A stretch of 41,314 nucleotides of DNA from Verrucomicrobiales bacterium (GTDB lineage: Bacteria; Verrucomicrobiota; Verrucomicrobiia; Limisphaerales; JAYPXF01), in NCBI GenBank assembly GCA_002715965.1, contig PBAL01000027.1, positions 1 through 41,314 on the forward strand, written 5' to 3'. Made by a program: the position numbers and the translations under genes. The first letter of the stretch is position 1. The number at the start of each line of letters is the position of its first letter. This document shows, piece after piece, positions 17,801 to 26,937 of the stretch. The notes beneath the pieces were generated by a model. The model was given only the letters and a program-made list of their open reading frames with translations. It ran no database searches and had not been told where the DNA came from.

Positions 17801-18260
17801 CCTGGTGATCATGTTCACCATCCCGCTCGCATTCTTCGGCACGGTTGGAGCCTTGAGTCAGCTGGGAATCAGCCTGTCCGTGGTGGTGGTTCTGGGCATG
17901 ATAATGCTCGCCGGAATCGTGGTTAACAATGCCATCGTTCTCGTGGACTATGTGAACGTGTTGGTACGGCGTGGAACTGAGTTGCGCGAAGCGATAGTGA
18001 CCGCGGGTTCGGTGCGACTTCGACCAATCCTGATTACCACGGCCACGACGGTTTTGGGATTGCTGCCCATGGCCATGGGATTGGGGGACGGTTCTGAGAT
18101 TCGCAAACCGATGGCGATCGCAGTGATTTCCGGTTTGATCACCTCCACCGCGCTGACTCTGTTGATCATTCCCACGATCTACTACCTGCTGGAAAGGATG
18201 AGGCGAAGCGTGTTCAAGGTGAGGGAAGAAGGAGAGGAGGTTGAGACAGTCAGTGCCTAG
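14808..18260 (+). CDS. RND-family efflux permease with an enlarged central membrane loop
   Basis: This is a proton-driven inner-membrane efflux pump of the AcrB/HAE type. The 1150 residues are 80-120 longer than usual. Typical features are the N-terminal helix and RLPVTLMPELTYPTLTV porter start, the TM4 segment GIGMLVDSSIVVLES (one Asp, where AcrB has two), and the C-terminal repeat with VVVLGMIMLAGIVVNNAIVLVDYVN. Between TM6 and TM7 (about residues 529-635) lies an extra block with two to three hydrophobic stretches, including GKIVLLVVSLIVFVIAKG. An ATGA overlap couples it to the adaptor, and a second pump follows after a 296-base gap. No TolC-type channel is in the window. Confidence 0.93.
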   Translation: MMRDKGLLSHFTTDRPVAVLMVFTAAVVFGYFSFNRLPVTLMPELTYPTLTVRTECPGAAPEEVENDVSRRIEEALGVVAGLNRISSISRAGISDVILEFTWGTDMSDATQNTLEKLDLIFLPQEANRPLILHFDPSLDPVMELSLSGQGDRFKGEAGLRRLRRLADLQIKRVLEPVEGVAAVRIRGGLEEEIHVLLEEADLLRTGISQGEVVNRIAQENINVAGGQVKEGRAEYMVRTLNEYQDIGQVEETVIRRREGKEIRLKDIGRVVRAHKEREIITRTDGAESVQIDIYKEADANMVSVAKTITLALEGMKNGNADQVQAGDQHDAAKSRERQKNEGIAGRLKREEGADLKIVADRSIFIENSINEVRNTAISGGGLAILILFLFLRNLKPTLIIGISIPMSILITFAPLNLWGVSLNIMSLGGLALGIGMLVDSSIVVLESIFRCREEGDDVVPAAVRGTSEVRGAVFASTLTSIAVFFPMVFVEGIAGQAFGDLGTAVVISLLASLFVALFFIPMLASRQKVELQSFGDAGKFFGPFGSWIALNEHFGTGPKWRRIVFSFYVIPRFVIGFGLELVGKIVLLVVSLIVFVIAKGIVPLIGTVGTVVVWIPLRIMDGLLGALRWLYPKTIHWSLNHSLPVLLIAALTFYATWNVGKSLDTELLPEVHQSEFTFEVDLPVGTPLEETSRVLGTVEQTVLEHRQDIQAVLVTFGYDIGNMHRSDEGEHSARFKILLEKGADPKATEERVMHRLRRFFEAVPDLDVNVVRPILFSSHRPIVVEVHGDNLSELKRVADQARDVMADLTELADVEASLRSGAPEVQIAYNRDQIARFGLNIRSVAQQVRDMVKGNEATRFNMKDRRIPILVRLDEIDRERVEDIGLLTINPGQERDIPLNAVADLIVGEGPSEVRRIDGERVALVEANIGEASLGSAVDAIKEVLDSRIEWPRGMTYFITGQNEEWERSRGSLLLALGLSVFLVYVIMAAQFESLVQPLVIMFTIPLAFFGTVGALSQLGISLSVVVVLGMIMLAGIVVNNAIVLVDYVNVLVRRGTELREAIVTAGSVRLRPILITTATTVLGLLPMAMGLGDGSEIRKPMAIAVISGLITSTALTLLIIPTIYYLLERMRRSVFKVREEGEEVETVSA

Positions 18261-18556
18261 CCAGTTCGCAGAAAGCCGGGGGAAGCCCTGTCGCGGACGG
18301 ACCTTAGGACCTCGCTGGTACTTGTCCCCACTCCTTGGGGAGAGGGTTGCGGTGAGAGGGCGTCGGATTACTGGAGACGTGAATGCGCAGCAGGAGCGGG
18401 TGAAAAAGAGTAGAGCGTCATCCGAACGAATATCGGCTACATTGCTGGTGTGTCTCCTCACCCCGGCTCTCACCGCAGGAAGAGGGGGGCATAGGCAACT
18501 CCCTCAGGCCATCTTATACCTCTCGTCACCGTGCACCCCCAACGTCCTTCGTTCCG
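18261..18556. other. Intergenic region between two RND pump genes
   Basis: No gene is seen. It contains two inverted copies of a CTCACCCC/GGGAGAGGG-type repeat, listed separately. The frame-open stretch beginning at 18241 has no coding character. Confidence 0.6.
18327..18487. repeat. Pair of inverted GGGAGAGGG/CTCACCCC-type repeats
   Basis: Copy A (about 18327-18361) contains TTGGGGAGAGGGTTGCGGTG. Copy B (about 18456-18487) is inverted and contains CCTCACCCCGGCTCTCACCG. The 11-base TGCGGTGAGAG at 18348-18358 pairs perfectly with CTCTCACCGCA at 18467-18477. A third member of the same family is at 40933-40966. Confidence 0.7.
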
Positions 18557-21500
18557 ATGCCTGAAGACGAACAAAACTTCACGACTTCCCTGACGCGGTT
18601 TTCGTTGAACCGGAAGGTGACGGTGTTCGTCCTGCTGCTCACGATGATAGTGATCGGCATCATTGCGAGTGTGGGCATTCCTTTGGAGACATTTCCTCGC
18701 GGTATCGAATTCCCCATGCTGCGCGTGACTGTCCCCTGGCGTGGGGCGCCAGCCGAGTCGGTCATGGAAAAAATTACGCTTCCCTTGGAGGAGGAGCTGG
18801 CCACGGTTCCTAATCTTGATCGACTCTCGTCCCGGACGAGCTCGAGTTATGCAAGCGTTTCGGTCCGAATGAAGCAGGGATCGGATATGGATGTCGCGTA
18901 TCGGGAAGTTCGCGATCGGGTTGAGCGAGCGCGACAGATTTTCCCGGACGACGTGGAGCGGACCTACGTTTTCAAGCAGGACCTCTCGGGTATGCCGGTC
19001 ATGGCCGTTGGAATCGTGGTCGATACGGAGCTGGGCGATGTTTATGAACTGGTTCAAAAGGAAATCATCCTGCCAATCTCGCGTATCGACGGTGTGGCGA
19101 ATGTGAACGCCGATGGCCTGAGGAGGAAAGAGGTGATGATCGAAGTGGACAAGGCGGCCATTCGTGCGCATGGCCTGAATATTTTTGATCTCTCCAAGGA
19201 GCTGGGAGGAGACAATTTCACAATGGCGTCCGGGACGGTTCGTGACGCCGGTAAGAAATTCCTGCTGCGATCCGTCGCCTCTTACAAGTCCGTGGAGGAG
19301 TTGCGGGATCGAAAAATTTCTGCGACGGCGACGTTGAAGGACGTTGCCACGATCACCTATGAAGCGCCTCTCCGAAAGTATGCCGTGCGGGTAAATCGTA
19401 AACCGGCCTTTGGTCTCGTCGTCATGAAGGAATCGGAGGCGAACACGGTGGAGATCAGCAGGAAGGTTCGCAAGCAACTGGAGATGATGAAGGACAATCC
19501 GCGCCTGGCATCCGTGGAGATGCAACCCTTCTTTGATCAGGGGGAAATCATCGAGGATTCACTGTCGAACCTCATCAGGAATGGCCGCGTGGGTGGTTTG
19601 CTGGCCGGATTGGTATTGTTTGTGTTTATTCGCCAGTTCCGGCTGACGGCCATCATCTCGCTCTCGATTCCCCTCTGTCTGCTGCTTGCGCTTGGCGTGA
19701 TGTACTTCATGGGAGAGACACTGAACATCCTGACGATTCTCGGGCTTGTGATCTGCGTTGGCCTGCTCGTCGATAACTCTGTCGTCGTGGCTGAAAACAT
19801 ACTGCGATTGAGATCCTCTGGGATGACCAGGCGCGATGCCTGTATTCGAGGTGCTAGCGAGATTTCGTTGGCGATTACGCTGGCAACCCTCACCACGGTG
19901 GCTGTGTTCCTGCCGATGTCGCTGGTGGAAGGCGAAGGAAAATTCTTCATGCAGCGACTTTGCATCCCGATTGTCGTTTCACTGTTTGCGTCACTTTTGA
20001 TCGCGCTCGTGTTCATTCCATTAAGCGTCTACATCACTTTCCCGAACAGCCGAGCCGCGAAGCAGCGGTCTCGGATCTGCCACGGGTTCATGGCGCGCGT
20101 GGCGCGGATCTACGCGCTGACATTTGACAAATTGCGGGTCGTCTACAACTTCTTCCTCAAGCACTCGCTGCGACGTCGATTGGATCTGATATTTGTCCTG
20201 GGCATTGTCTACTACTTTACGACCACGGTTGCTTACAAGAATGTCGGTCTGGCTGAAACGCAGGAGGAAGACAAGATGCAGTTCAATATCGGAATCTCCA
20301 TGCCGGAATTCGAATTTGAAGAGACCTCCGCATACTTTGAAGAAGTCGAGGAGATCATGGAGGGCCAAAAGGATGAATTGGGCCTGACTGGATTCTTGGT
20401 TCAATACGGCCAGCGTGGGGGGCGCGTTGAAGCGTGGCTGGACAAGGATGCCAGGCACTTGATGGGGGCCAAAGAAGTGGGCACGAGAGTCTACAAATCC
20501 CTTCCTAAACAAGCCGGAGTTCGTCTCTATTACTCCGAAGCAAACGAAGAAAAGGATCAGCACAAGAATGACGTTTTCATGGTCCGCCTGGAAGGGGATG
20601 ACTCGTTGAAACTTCAAGAGGTCGCTGATCAACTGGAAGAACTGTTTGCACAAGTCGATGGAGTGATCGGCGTCCGGCAGAACAATCAAGATGCACCCAG
20701 TGAAATGGGCCTGGTGGTGGATCGCGAACGCGCCCAGGCCAGTCAGGTGGATCCAGGCACGATCGCAGGTGTTGTTGGAACTGCGCTCCGGGGCAAGAGT
20801 CTCCCACGATACAACGACAACGGCCGACAGGTTCCGGTTAGCATTCAATTTCAGGAATCGGATCGGGAGACGCTCAAGGAACTTTCGGCATTCTATGTTC
20901 CCACGAGAACGGGTTCGTTCCTGCCGATCTCCGCAGTAACCTCAACGGAGATGCTAAAAACACCGCGCCGGATCACCCGCCGTGATCGACGCGTCTCACA
21001 CTCAATCGTTCTGGAACTGGAAAAGGACCAGGCGAAGGAAGCTCGCGAGACCTTGATGGCATTCCAAGCGCTCATCGACCTTCCGGAAGGTGTGCGTTTT
21101 GGCGCGATGAACACCAGCTTCAATCATGGGGACATTGATTCCATGAAATTTGCAGGAATCATGTCGATCGTGTTCATCTATCTTCTCATGGGTTTCCTTT
21201 TTGAGAGCTTCATCCTGCCACTATCGATTGTGTTGACCATTCCTCTGGCAGGTATTGGTGTCGCGTGGATTCACTACATCATGGACAAGGACCTGGACAT
21301 GCTTGGTATCGTCGGGATCATTCTCCTTATCGGAGTCGTTGTGAATAATGGTATTGTCTTGATCGACTACGTGAACCAACTTCGCAAAGAAGGTATGTCT
21401 CGCAGTGAGGCTCTTCTCAAGGGGTCAGATCGACGCTTCCGCCCCATCGTCATGACCGCGATGACAACGATTATCGGCATGCTCCCCCTGACCGTCAGCA

Positions 21501-21706
21501 AACCCAGCGCAATCGGTCTCAGCTACAAGAGTTTCGGGCTGACGCTGATTGGAGGCATGACGACAGCGACGCTGTTGACCCTGCTCGTCGTTCCAGTTTT
21601 CTACACCTTTTTCGATGATGCCCGGATCGCGGTGGGCAGAGCCGCGAAACGCGCATTTGTGAAACGTGAGAAAAAGGCGCCGGAAATGGAATCTGCTTCT
21701 GCCTGA
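18557..21706 (+). CDS. RND-family efflux permease (second pump)
   Basis: The 1049-residue inner-membrane RND transporter has normal length and no large insertion. It shows the N-terminal helix followed by GIPLETFPRGIEFPMLRVTV, the TM4 motif VICVGLLVDNSVVVAENIL (a single Asp, as in many divergent HAE members), and the C-terminal GIILLIGVVVNNGIVLIDYVN. It is in the same orientation as the adaptor and first pump and probably shares the adaptor, either as a heteromeric pump or as a paralogue with another substrate range. I see no strong ribosome-binding site before the ATG at 18557. Substrates cannot be inferred. Confidence 0.93.
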   Translation: MPEDEQNFTTSLTRFSLNRKVTVFVLLLTMIVIGIIASVGIPLETFPRGIEFPMLRVTVPWRGAPAESVMEKITLPLEEELATVPNLDRLSSRTSSSYASVSVRMKQGSDMDVAYREVRDRVERARQIFPDDVERTYVFKQDLSGMPVMAVGIVVDTELGDVYELVQKEIILPISRIDGVANVNADGLRRKEVMIEVDKAAIRAHGLNIFDLSKELGGDNFTMASGTVRDAGKKFLLRSVASYKSVEELRDRKISATATLKDVATITYEAPLRKYAVRVNRKPAFGLVVMKESEANTVEISRKVRKQLEMMKDNPRLASVEMQPFFDQGEIIEDSLSNLIRNGRVGGLLAGLVLFVFIRQFRLTAIISLSIPLCLLLALGVMYFMGETLNILTILGLVICVGLLVDNSVVVAENILRLRSSGMTRRDACIRGASEISLAITLATLTTVAVFLPMSLVEGEGKFFMQRLCIPIVVSLFASLLIALVFIPLSVYITFPNSRAAKQRSRICHGFMARVARIYALTFDKLRVVYNFFLKHSLRRRLDLIFVLGIVYYFTTTVAYKNVGLAETQEEDKMQFNIGISMPEFEFEETSAYFEEVEEIMEGQKDELGLTGFLVQYGQRGGRVEAWLDKDARHLMGAKEVGTRVYKSLPKQAGVRLYYSEANEEKDQHKNDVFMVRLEGDDSLKLQEVADQLEELFAQVDGVIGVRQNNQDAPSEMGLVVDRERAQASQVDPGTIAGVVGTALRGKSLPRYNDNGRQVPVSIQFQESDRETLKELSAFYVPTRTGSFLPISAVTSTEMLKTPRRITRRDRRVSHSIVLELEKDQAKEARETLMAFQALIDLPEGVRFGAMNTSFNHGDIDSMKFAGIMSIVFIYLLMGFLFESFILPLSIVLTIPLAGIGVAWIHYIMDKDLDMLGIVGIILLIGVVVNNGIVLIDYVNQLRKEGMSRSEALLKGSDRRFRPIVMTAMTTIIGMLPLTVSKPSAIGLSYKSFGLTLIGGMTTATLLTLLVVPVFYTFFDDARIAVGRAAKRAFVKREKKAPEMESASA

Positions 21707-21718
21707 GGATCGGCGAGG

Positions 21719-22835
21719 ATGGGATGCCAATACAACGAACTGCTTGATGCGATTGAGGCGGAGGATCTTGAAGGGGATCGCGAAGCCATCAAGGCCGGCG
21801 TGGATCTGGATCAGTTGAATCCCCCTTGGCAAGTATCCGCTCAGGTTGGCGATTGAGCGAAGAAACGTCCCCATCGTTCGAGAACTGATCCATTCCGGCA
21901 CGCAGTTCCGATGGAACCTTGCAGAAAGTCTTCAAGCCGGAAGAGTCAGCCAAGGTGTTCCTGAAAACAAAGGACTTGCTGGCAAAAGGAGGGCACAGTT
22001 TCCGCCCGAGAACTGGCGGGCGAATCAATTGTTCATCGAGACGATCAACGGAGGAGTGTGGTTGTTGCGGTGTTTGTTTGCGTCGAAGAAGGAACTGGAT
22101 CGGATCTATTTCGATGTCCGCAAAGCCTTCGGAGATTCGACGCTTCTCAGCGCAGCGTTCCGTGTCATGGAGCTGTAGTCTGTGCGTTGGTTACTGTCCA
22201 AAGGCGCCGATCCTGACGCAGTCGATCGAAATGGCGATGGGATACTGCTTCGTGCACTTCGTGAGATGCATGATACGGATTTTCAGAACGAATGTGTGAA
22301 ATTGATCGAAGAGTTCCATCTGCACTTTCTGGACTTCCCATATGCGGATTACGACGTGGACAAGTTGCTGGAGGGCGAGACCGACAAGGACGTTTTGTGG
22401 GGCTTGGAAGCCGAGGTGAAGGCCCGCAACAACACGCAATTGCGGGAGTGTCAGAAACTCTTGTCTCCGTCGTCTGGGTGCTTCGGCAATTTGCGCACAA
22501 TGGACTGTTCGCCTGTTACTTCAACTGCAGCCTTGGCGCCAAACACTGGCATCTGTCCTGCGCGGAAAAAGGTCTGCGCGAAATTGGGGCAACGACGACA
22601 GCAGAGAAATTGAAAGAGGTATTCAGGATGTTTCCGGGTGGTGGGCTCCAGAGAGCCTCGCGGAGTTCAACAAATGTTACGAGCAGGTCGAAAAGGAAGA
22701 CGAAGAATTGAAGGACACCCTCGAACAAGAAGCGTCCAAGCTTTATTGCGAGGCCTGCGATCCGGTTCATGAACTGCGGTAGAATACATCCGCAATAACA
22801 AGGAACTCTTCAGGGAGAGAAGAAAGCGGTTGTAG
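21719..22835 (+). pseudogene. Frameshifted ankyrin-repeat-type gene
   Basis: The ATG at 21719 starts ELLDAIEAEDLEGDREAIKA, an ankyrin-like helix pair, but the frame closes at a TGA near 21853. Continuing ankyrin-like sequence appears in other frames: LRLAIERRNVPIVRELIHSG, then KVFLKTKDLLAKGG, then RWLLSKGADPDAVDRNGDG near 22182, and finally acidic sequence (YEQVEKEDEELKDTLEQEA) ending as NNKELFRERRKRL and a TAG at 22833-22835. At least four frame changes are needed to join them. The pattern (x-G-A-D-P-D, A-I-x-x-x-N) indicates an ankyrin-repeat protein of about 370 residues, now inactive. It ends six bases before the convergent heme-protein gene. Confidence 0.8.
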
Positions 22836-22841
22836 CGGTGA

Positions 22842-25800
22842 TCACCGTTGCACTTGAGCGGCTCCGTCCTGGAGGGTGAGCAGCCAGGCCGTCAGATCCG
22901 CCAGTTGCGTATTGCCAAACAAACCGTAACCAGCGGGCATGGCAGAGAGCTTTAGTTTCTGACGTTTTCGGATTCGCGTTTTCTCAATGGAGATCTGTGA
23001 GCCATCAACAGCGAGCAGGGTGACGGAAGCGCTTGATTCCCGCACGATTGCACCGGTCATCGATTCACCATCGTTCAGATCAATTTGGTGTTGGGAATAT
23101 CCTTCGGTGATGTTGGCACTCGGGGAGAGGATGGCGTCGATGAGACCGTCGGTATTCAAGCGTGTGGCAATGCCAGTGAGGTCGGGGGCAACCGGGTTTC
23201 CTTCCCCGCGGACACGATGGCAGACTGCGCATCCCGCGCCGCGAACCGGGTCAAAGAAAAACTCCCGCCCACGGCTGATATCCGCATTGGTGAGCGAAGA
23301 CCTGATGCCAGCCGCGGTTGCCGCTTGCGGCGCGGGGATCGACATGTCCAAGTCAAGATGCGAAGCTGCGATGGTCAGGTCGCGGTGAAGCCGCGCGTTG
23401 GTTTCTCGTGCGAGCCTGCGGAAACTGTTCTGGACGCGCTGGTCCCTCTTGAGCGGGTTCGGATCGGATTGGGTGATCAGTCGCAATACGGATAGGACAA
23501 CATTGGGTTCCTCCCGAACATTGAGTATGTCCAATACCACATTGAGGTGGCTGCTCTGAAGTTGCCACTGTTTCGGGAGCGGAAAGCTTTCCATCGCTCT
23601 GAGTGCACCGTCGATTCGTTTGTCCTGCGGGTCAGTGTCGCTGATCTGGTCCAAGAGACGATTGGCCACGAACGCTGCAGATTCGCCCACCGAACCAAAT
23701 TGCTTTGCTGCTCCACGTATCGCTTCTTCCGTTGAGCGCAGTCCGGCAGTTTGAAGCTGCACCTGCTCGCGAAGTGCAGCGATGGCCGACATTCGTGTCA
23801 CCGTTGATTCCAGTGCGTCCCACAGTTCGGGCAATGCGGATGGATTGCTGGCCAGTGCAGGAAGGACATCCTTGCGTTCCCTGCCGGATTCCAGTCCTCG
23901 ATAGAACTTTAGCAATTGGTCTTGTTGTCCGCGGCCCCGAAGAGATGCCCGGCCGATCAGTTGCAGGTAGAGTTGGTAAACATGCGGTTTTGATTTTGCC
24001 GAGTTTGCCCGACGAATCAGATCGGCGATGGGGACCGTCTGTTCGAATTCAATCCGCGATTTGCTATTTGGCATCTTCTTCGGCGGGCGCGGGTTCATGG
24101 CATAGGTCAGCGCCCAGCTTTGCAAATCGGGGTCGTCGTCATTGTCCACGAGGTCGAAAGTCTCTTTCTGGGTCAATTGGAATTCAGTCTGGAGACCAAG
24201 AAGTGCGGCCAGTCTGACTCGCGGGTTGGGGTGTTTGAGTAGAGCCTTCCTTTGATCTGTTGACGCAAGTTTGCGCAATGCCTGCCAGGCTGCGTAGTAG
24301 GTGATGCGGTCGCGCTCTGTAGCGAGGAGATCGATCAGTGGATCAATCGGATAGCGCTTCCAGGTTTGGTGAAGGTGTTGTACGCCTTCGAATCTTATCC
24401 GCGGATCCGGATCGGTCAGGAACTTGGAGAACAGTGGAGATTTGCTCAGGTCGATTGATTTCTGAGTGGCAAGAATTCGGATCGCCTGAATGCGCAGGTT
24501 CAACGGGAAACGGTTCTCCGAATCGGCCCAACTCCGGAATACACCGCTCATCCGCTCATCCTGCAGGCGGGCCAGAGCCCATGCCGCCCAGGTCTGCTGG
24601 CCCGTGCTCAATGGTTGCTCGACAATCGCTTCAATCAACTTGCGACAGACTTTCGGGCCGCGTCGGACCAGTTCATCCTGCGCATTGACACGCCGGGCGG
24701 GGAGGGCTTCCGGGCCAAGTTCCTGAATAAGTTCATTCACATTCATCCGGTCGAAATCGGTTCGAACTTCCGCCCTTCGGATCTTCGCGTCTTCATATGT
24801 CACTCGGAAGATCCAACTGCCTTCCATGCCGGGCTCATAGTCGTAGTTGCCTCCCCAACCTAGCGTGAAGAGGGAACCATCCGCTCCAAACTCGATGTCT
24901 GTCGGACGATAGAGTATTCCGTCCGCTGCTCGTTGCATGAATGGTTCCAGGCTGCCGTGACGCAATGCGCCTTTCCAGGCAGGCCGATAGATGTAGGTGC
25001 CAAACATCCAGTCATTGATGAAGAAGACATCGCGATACGCGGGCGGAAAACTTGGATGCGCATGATAGACAATGCCCGCTCCGCTACCTGAAAAAAGAGG
25101 GCCACTCATCGGTGCGGTCGGCAGGTGCCCCTCGCCCGTCCAATGACTGCTGTATTTGTGCCCCCAGCCGAAGTGCGCGCCATAGAAGGGCATGATGATC
25201 TTGTCCCCCTGCGTCTGATCGTTGTCGGTCCCGACCCAGTTGAATCCATCGTCGAAGGCGATGTCCCAGGGATTGCGCATTCCGCGCGAAACGATTTCCA
25301 GGTTCTTGCCCATGGGATCACAGCGAAGCACACCGCCTTCGCGTCCCCAATCGTCGTCCCAATCGTGATAGGTCTTTATGTAGTTGTCCCTGGTGTATTT
25401 CTTTGGCGGATACGAGTCTGGTGCGCCGGGCGGATGTTCGACGTCCCACAGTTCACGAAATGGCTTCGGTGCGCCGTAACCGTATTTCTCCGGTTGGTTG
25501 TGCCCCTTGGAATTGCCCTTCGACATGTACAGCTTGCCGTCTGGACCGAAGCGCAATCCGTGCAAGGCGTGCTCGCGGTTTCCGAGGTCGGTGTAAACAA
25601 CGATGTATTCATCCGCTTCATCGTCTCCATTGAGATCACGAACAATCGTCAACTCCGGTGCATTGGCCACGTAGAGATCGCGTCCCTTCCACACCAGTCC
25701 CTGAATGCTGTTGAAGCCTTTCGCAAACTCCTTCCGCTCGTCCGCCTCGCCGTCACCATTGGAATCGATGAGCAAATGCACGCTGTCCGTCGGCGATCCG

Positions 25801-26882
25801 TCTTCGTTTTTTGGATACTGCGGACCTTGTCCCACAAACAATCGCCCGCGCGCGTCGAAAGCAAGCGAGGTCGGCTTATAGACCAGTGGTTCTTGTGCGA
25901 ACACACGGACTTGGAAACCATCAGGAACGCTTGGCAACGCGGCTTTCTTCTTGGGCAAGAGACGGAGAAACGATTGATATGCGTCCTCGGGTTTGAATTC
26001 TTCCTTTCGATCATTGATGTGCATCAGCACGCCGAAGCGCAGACCAAACGGTTCGCCCTTCTTCACCAACACGTTCTGCTTACGTTTCCCGCGACCGTTG
26101 AGTTCGCTTTCTCCGAGCGGGTTGGCCACCAGCAGCCCATTGTCCACTGCATGCCACCAAGGCCGGCGGAAATTGCCCGGATCCGCCATCAGCATCATGC
26201 CGGCAAACTTCCCGTTTGCCGCTCCGCTGTAATCACACCAATCCGACTGCTTTGTGCGGATGGACTTGAGGTCGGTCTTCCCGGCGCTGTTCAGGAGCCG
26301 CCCACCGCGCTTCATTGTCACGTCGAATCCCACACGAAACGCCAATCCCATTTCCTCCTGATCGCCCAACCAATAATTCGAGTCGTCTCGCAGGAAAGTG
26401 CTCTCACAAATCATCAGGATTCCCTCGGGACGACGAAGAATCGTGTAATGGCAGGTCTGTTCGCAGAACACCCGGTCGCTGCGGTTCACGAGCAGCTTGT
26501 TGCGCACCGCGAAAGTTCCCCGGTCCTCCCCTCCTTTAGGCTTCTCGATAAAATCTCCACCGATGCTCCGTGCCTTGAGCCGCCAATAATCGTTTCCACC
26601 CACATCCCCGAATCCCCACCAAAGCCCCGGATGATAGGTTTCATGATCCCCGATGTCGCCCGGCTTGGGTGGATGGTTTCGGGTCAACTGCACCTTGCCA
26701 CCCGGCGCGTGCAGATGCTTGAAATACGGACGTGTCGTGACGGGATCATTCCAGACATAGGTCGCAAAACGATTGCCATCGACGGTGATCTGCATCTGTC
26801 CCTCCTCGCGTTGAAAGGCGATCTGGGCCGCGCCCTGGAGAACTCCGCCGAGGAGCAATATTAGGATAGGAATGCGTTTCAT
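22842..26882 (-). CDS. DUF6807 (PmoA-like) / PVC-type heme-binding CxxCH fusion protein
   Basis: The minus-strand ATG at 26882 gives a signal peptide (MKRIPILILLLGGVLQGAAQ) and a 1346-residue exported protein; the frame is open further upstream but would run into the divergent gene. Domains in order: a DUF6807/PmoA-like beta domain (about 25-300, GDHETYHPGLWWGFGDVGG), a PVC membrane-bound-dehydrogenase-type propeller (about 310-700, FDARGRLFVGQGPQYP, then GMRNPWDIAFDDGF), HEAT-like helical repeats (about 720-1000), and a C-terminal cytochrome c-like domain with Cys1218-x-x-Cys1221-His1222 (CAVCH) and GLIDAILSPSANITEGY. This tripartite propeller-HEAT-heme layout is typical of Verrucomicrobiota and Planctomycetota. 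The reaction is unknown. It diverges from the sialidase gene across 55 bases. Confidence 0.88.
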   Translation of the reverse strand: MKRIPILILLLGGVLQGAAQIAFQREEGQMQITVDGNRFATYVWNDPVTTRPYFKHLHAPGGKVQLTRNHPPKPGDIGDHETYHPGLWWGFGDVGGNDYWRLKARSIGGDFIEKPKGGEDRGTFAVRNKLLVNRSDRVFCEQTCHYTILRRPEGILMICESTFLRDDSNYWLGDQEEMGLAFRVGFDVTMKRGGRLLNSAGKTDLKSIRTKQSDWCDYSGAANGKFAGMMLMADPGNFRRPWWHAVDNGLLVANPLGESELNGRGKRKQNVLVKKGEPFGLRFGVLMHINDRKEEFKPEDAYQSFLRLLPKKKAALPSVPDGFQVRVFAQEPLVYKPTSLAFDARGRLFVGQGPQYPKNEDGSPTDSVHLLIDSNGDGEADERKEFAKGFNSIQGLVWKGRDLYVANAPELTIVRDLNGDDEADEYIVVYTDLGNREHALHGLRFGPDGKLYMSKGNSKGHNQPEKYGYGAPKPFRELWDVEHPPGAPDSYPPKKYTRDNYIKTYHDWDDDWGREGGVLRCDPMGKNLEIVSRGMRNPWDIAFDDGFNWVGTDNDQTQGDKIIMPFYGAHFGWGHKYSSHWTGEGHLPTAPMSGPLFSGSGAGIVYHAHPSFPPAYRDVFFINDWMFGTYIYRPAWKGALRHGSLEPFMQRAADGILYRPTDIEFGADGSLFTLGWGGNYDYEPGMEGSWIFRVTYEDAKIRRAEVRTDFDRMNVNELIQELGPEALPARRVNAQDELVRRGPKVCRKLIEAIVEQPLSTGQQTWAAWALARLQDERMSGVFRSWADSENRFPLNLRIQAIRILATQKSIDLSKSPLFSKFLTDPDPRIRFEGVQHLHQTWKRYPIDPLIDLLATERDRITYYAAWQALRKLASTDQRKALLKHPNPRVRLAALLGLQTEFQLTQKETFDLVDNDDDPDLQSWALTYAMNPRPPKKMPNSKSRIEFEQTVPIADLIRRANSAKSKPHVYQLYLQLIGRASLRGRGQQDQLLKFYRGLESGRERKDVLPALASNPSALPELWDALESTVTRMSAIAALREQVQLQTAGLRSTEEAIRGAAKQFGSVGESAAFVANRLLDQISDTDPQDKRIDGALRAMESFPLPKQWQLQSSHLNVVLDILNVREEPNVVLSVLRLITQSDPNPLKRDQRVQNSFRRLARETNARLHRDLTIAASHLDLDMSIPAPQAATAAGIRSSLTNADISRGREFFFDPVRGAGCAVCHRVRGEGNPVAPDLTGIATRLNTDGLIDAILSPSANITEGYSQHQIDLNDGESMTGAIVRESSASVTLLAVDGSQISIEKTRIRKRQKLKLSAMPAGYGLFGNTQLADLTAWLLTLQDGAAQVQR

Positions 26883-26892
26883 GGTGATTGTG

Positions 26893-26913
26893 CGATTGCA
26901 ATCGATCATGATC
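26893..26913. promoter_or_regulatory. Two abutting perfect palindromes in a divergent control region
   Basis: CGATTGCAATCG (26893-26904) and GATCATGATC (26904-26913) are each perfectly self-complementary and share one G. They sit in the middle of the 55-base gap between the heme-protein start (26882, minus) and the sialidase start (26938, plus). This is where an operator serving both genes would be expected. I cannot assign a regulator. Confidence 0.45.
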
Positions 26914-26937
26914 TGGGGAACAAGCTTTTGAATCACC

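Noticed and set aside
25125..26864. A 579-codon plus-strand open frame opposite the DUF6807/PVC-heme gene
   Set aside because: It lies entirely antisense to a gene with clear domains and a signal peptide. Its translation has no recognisable domain, and long antisense frames are expected in GC-biased genes.
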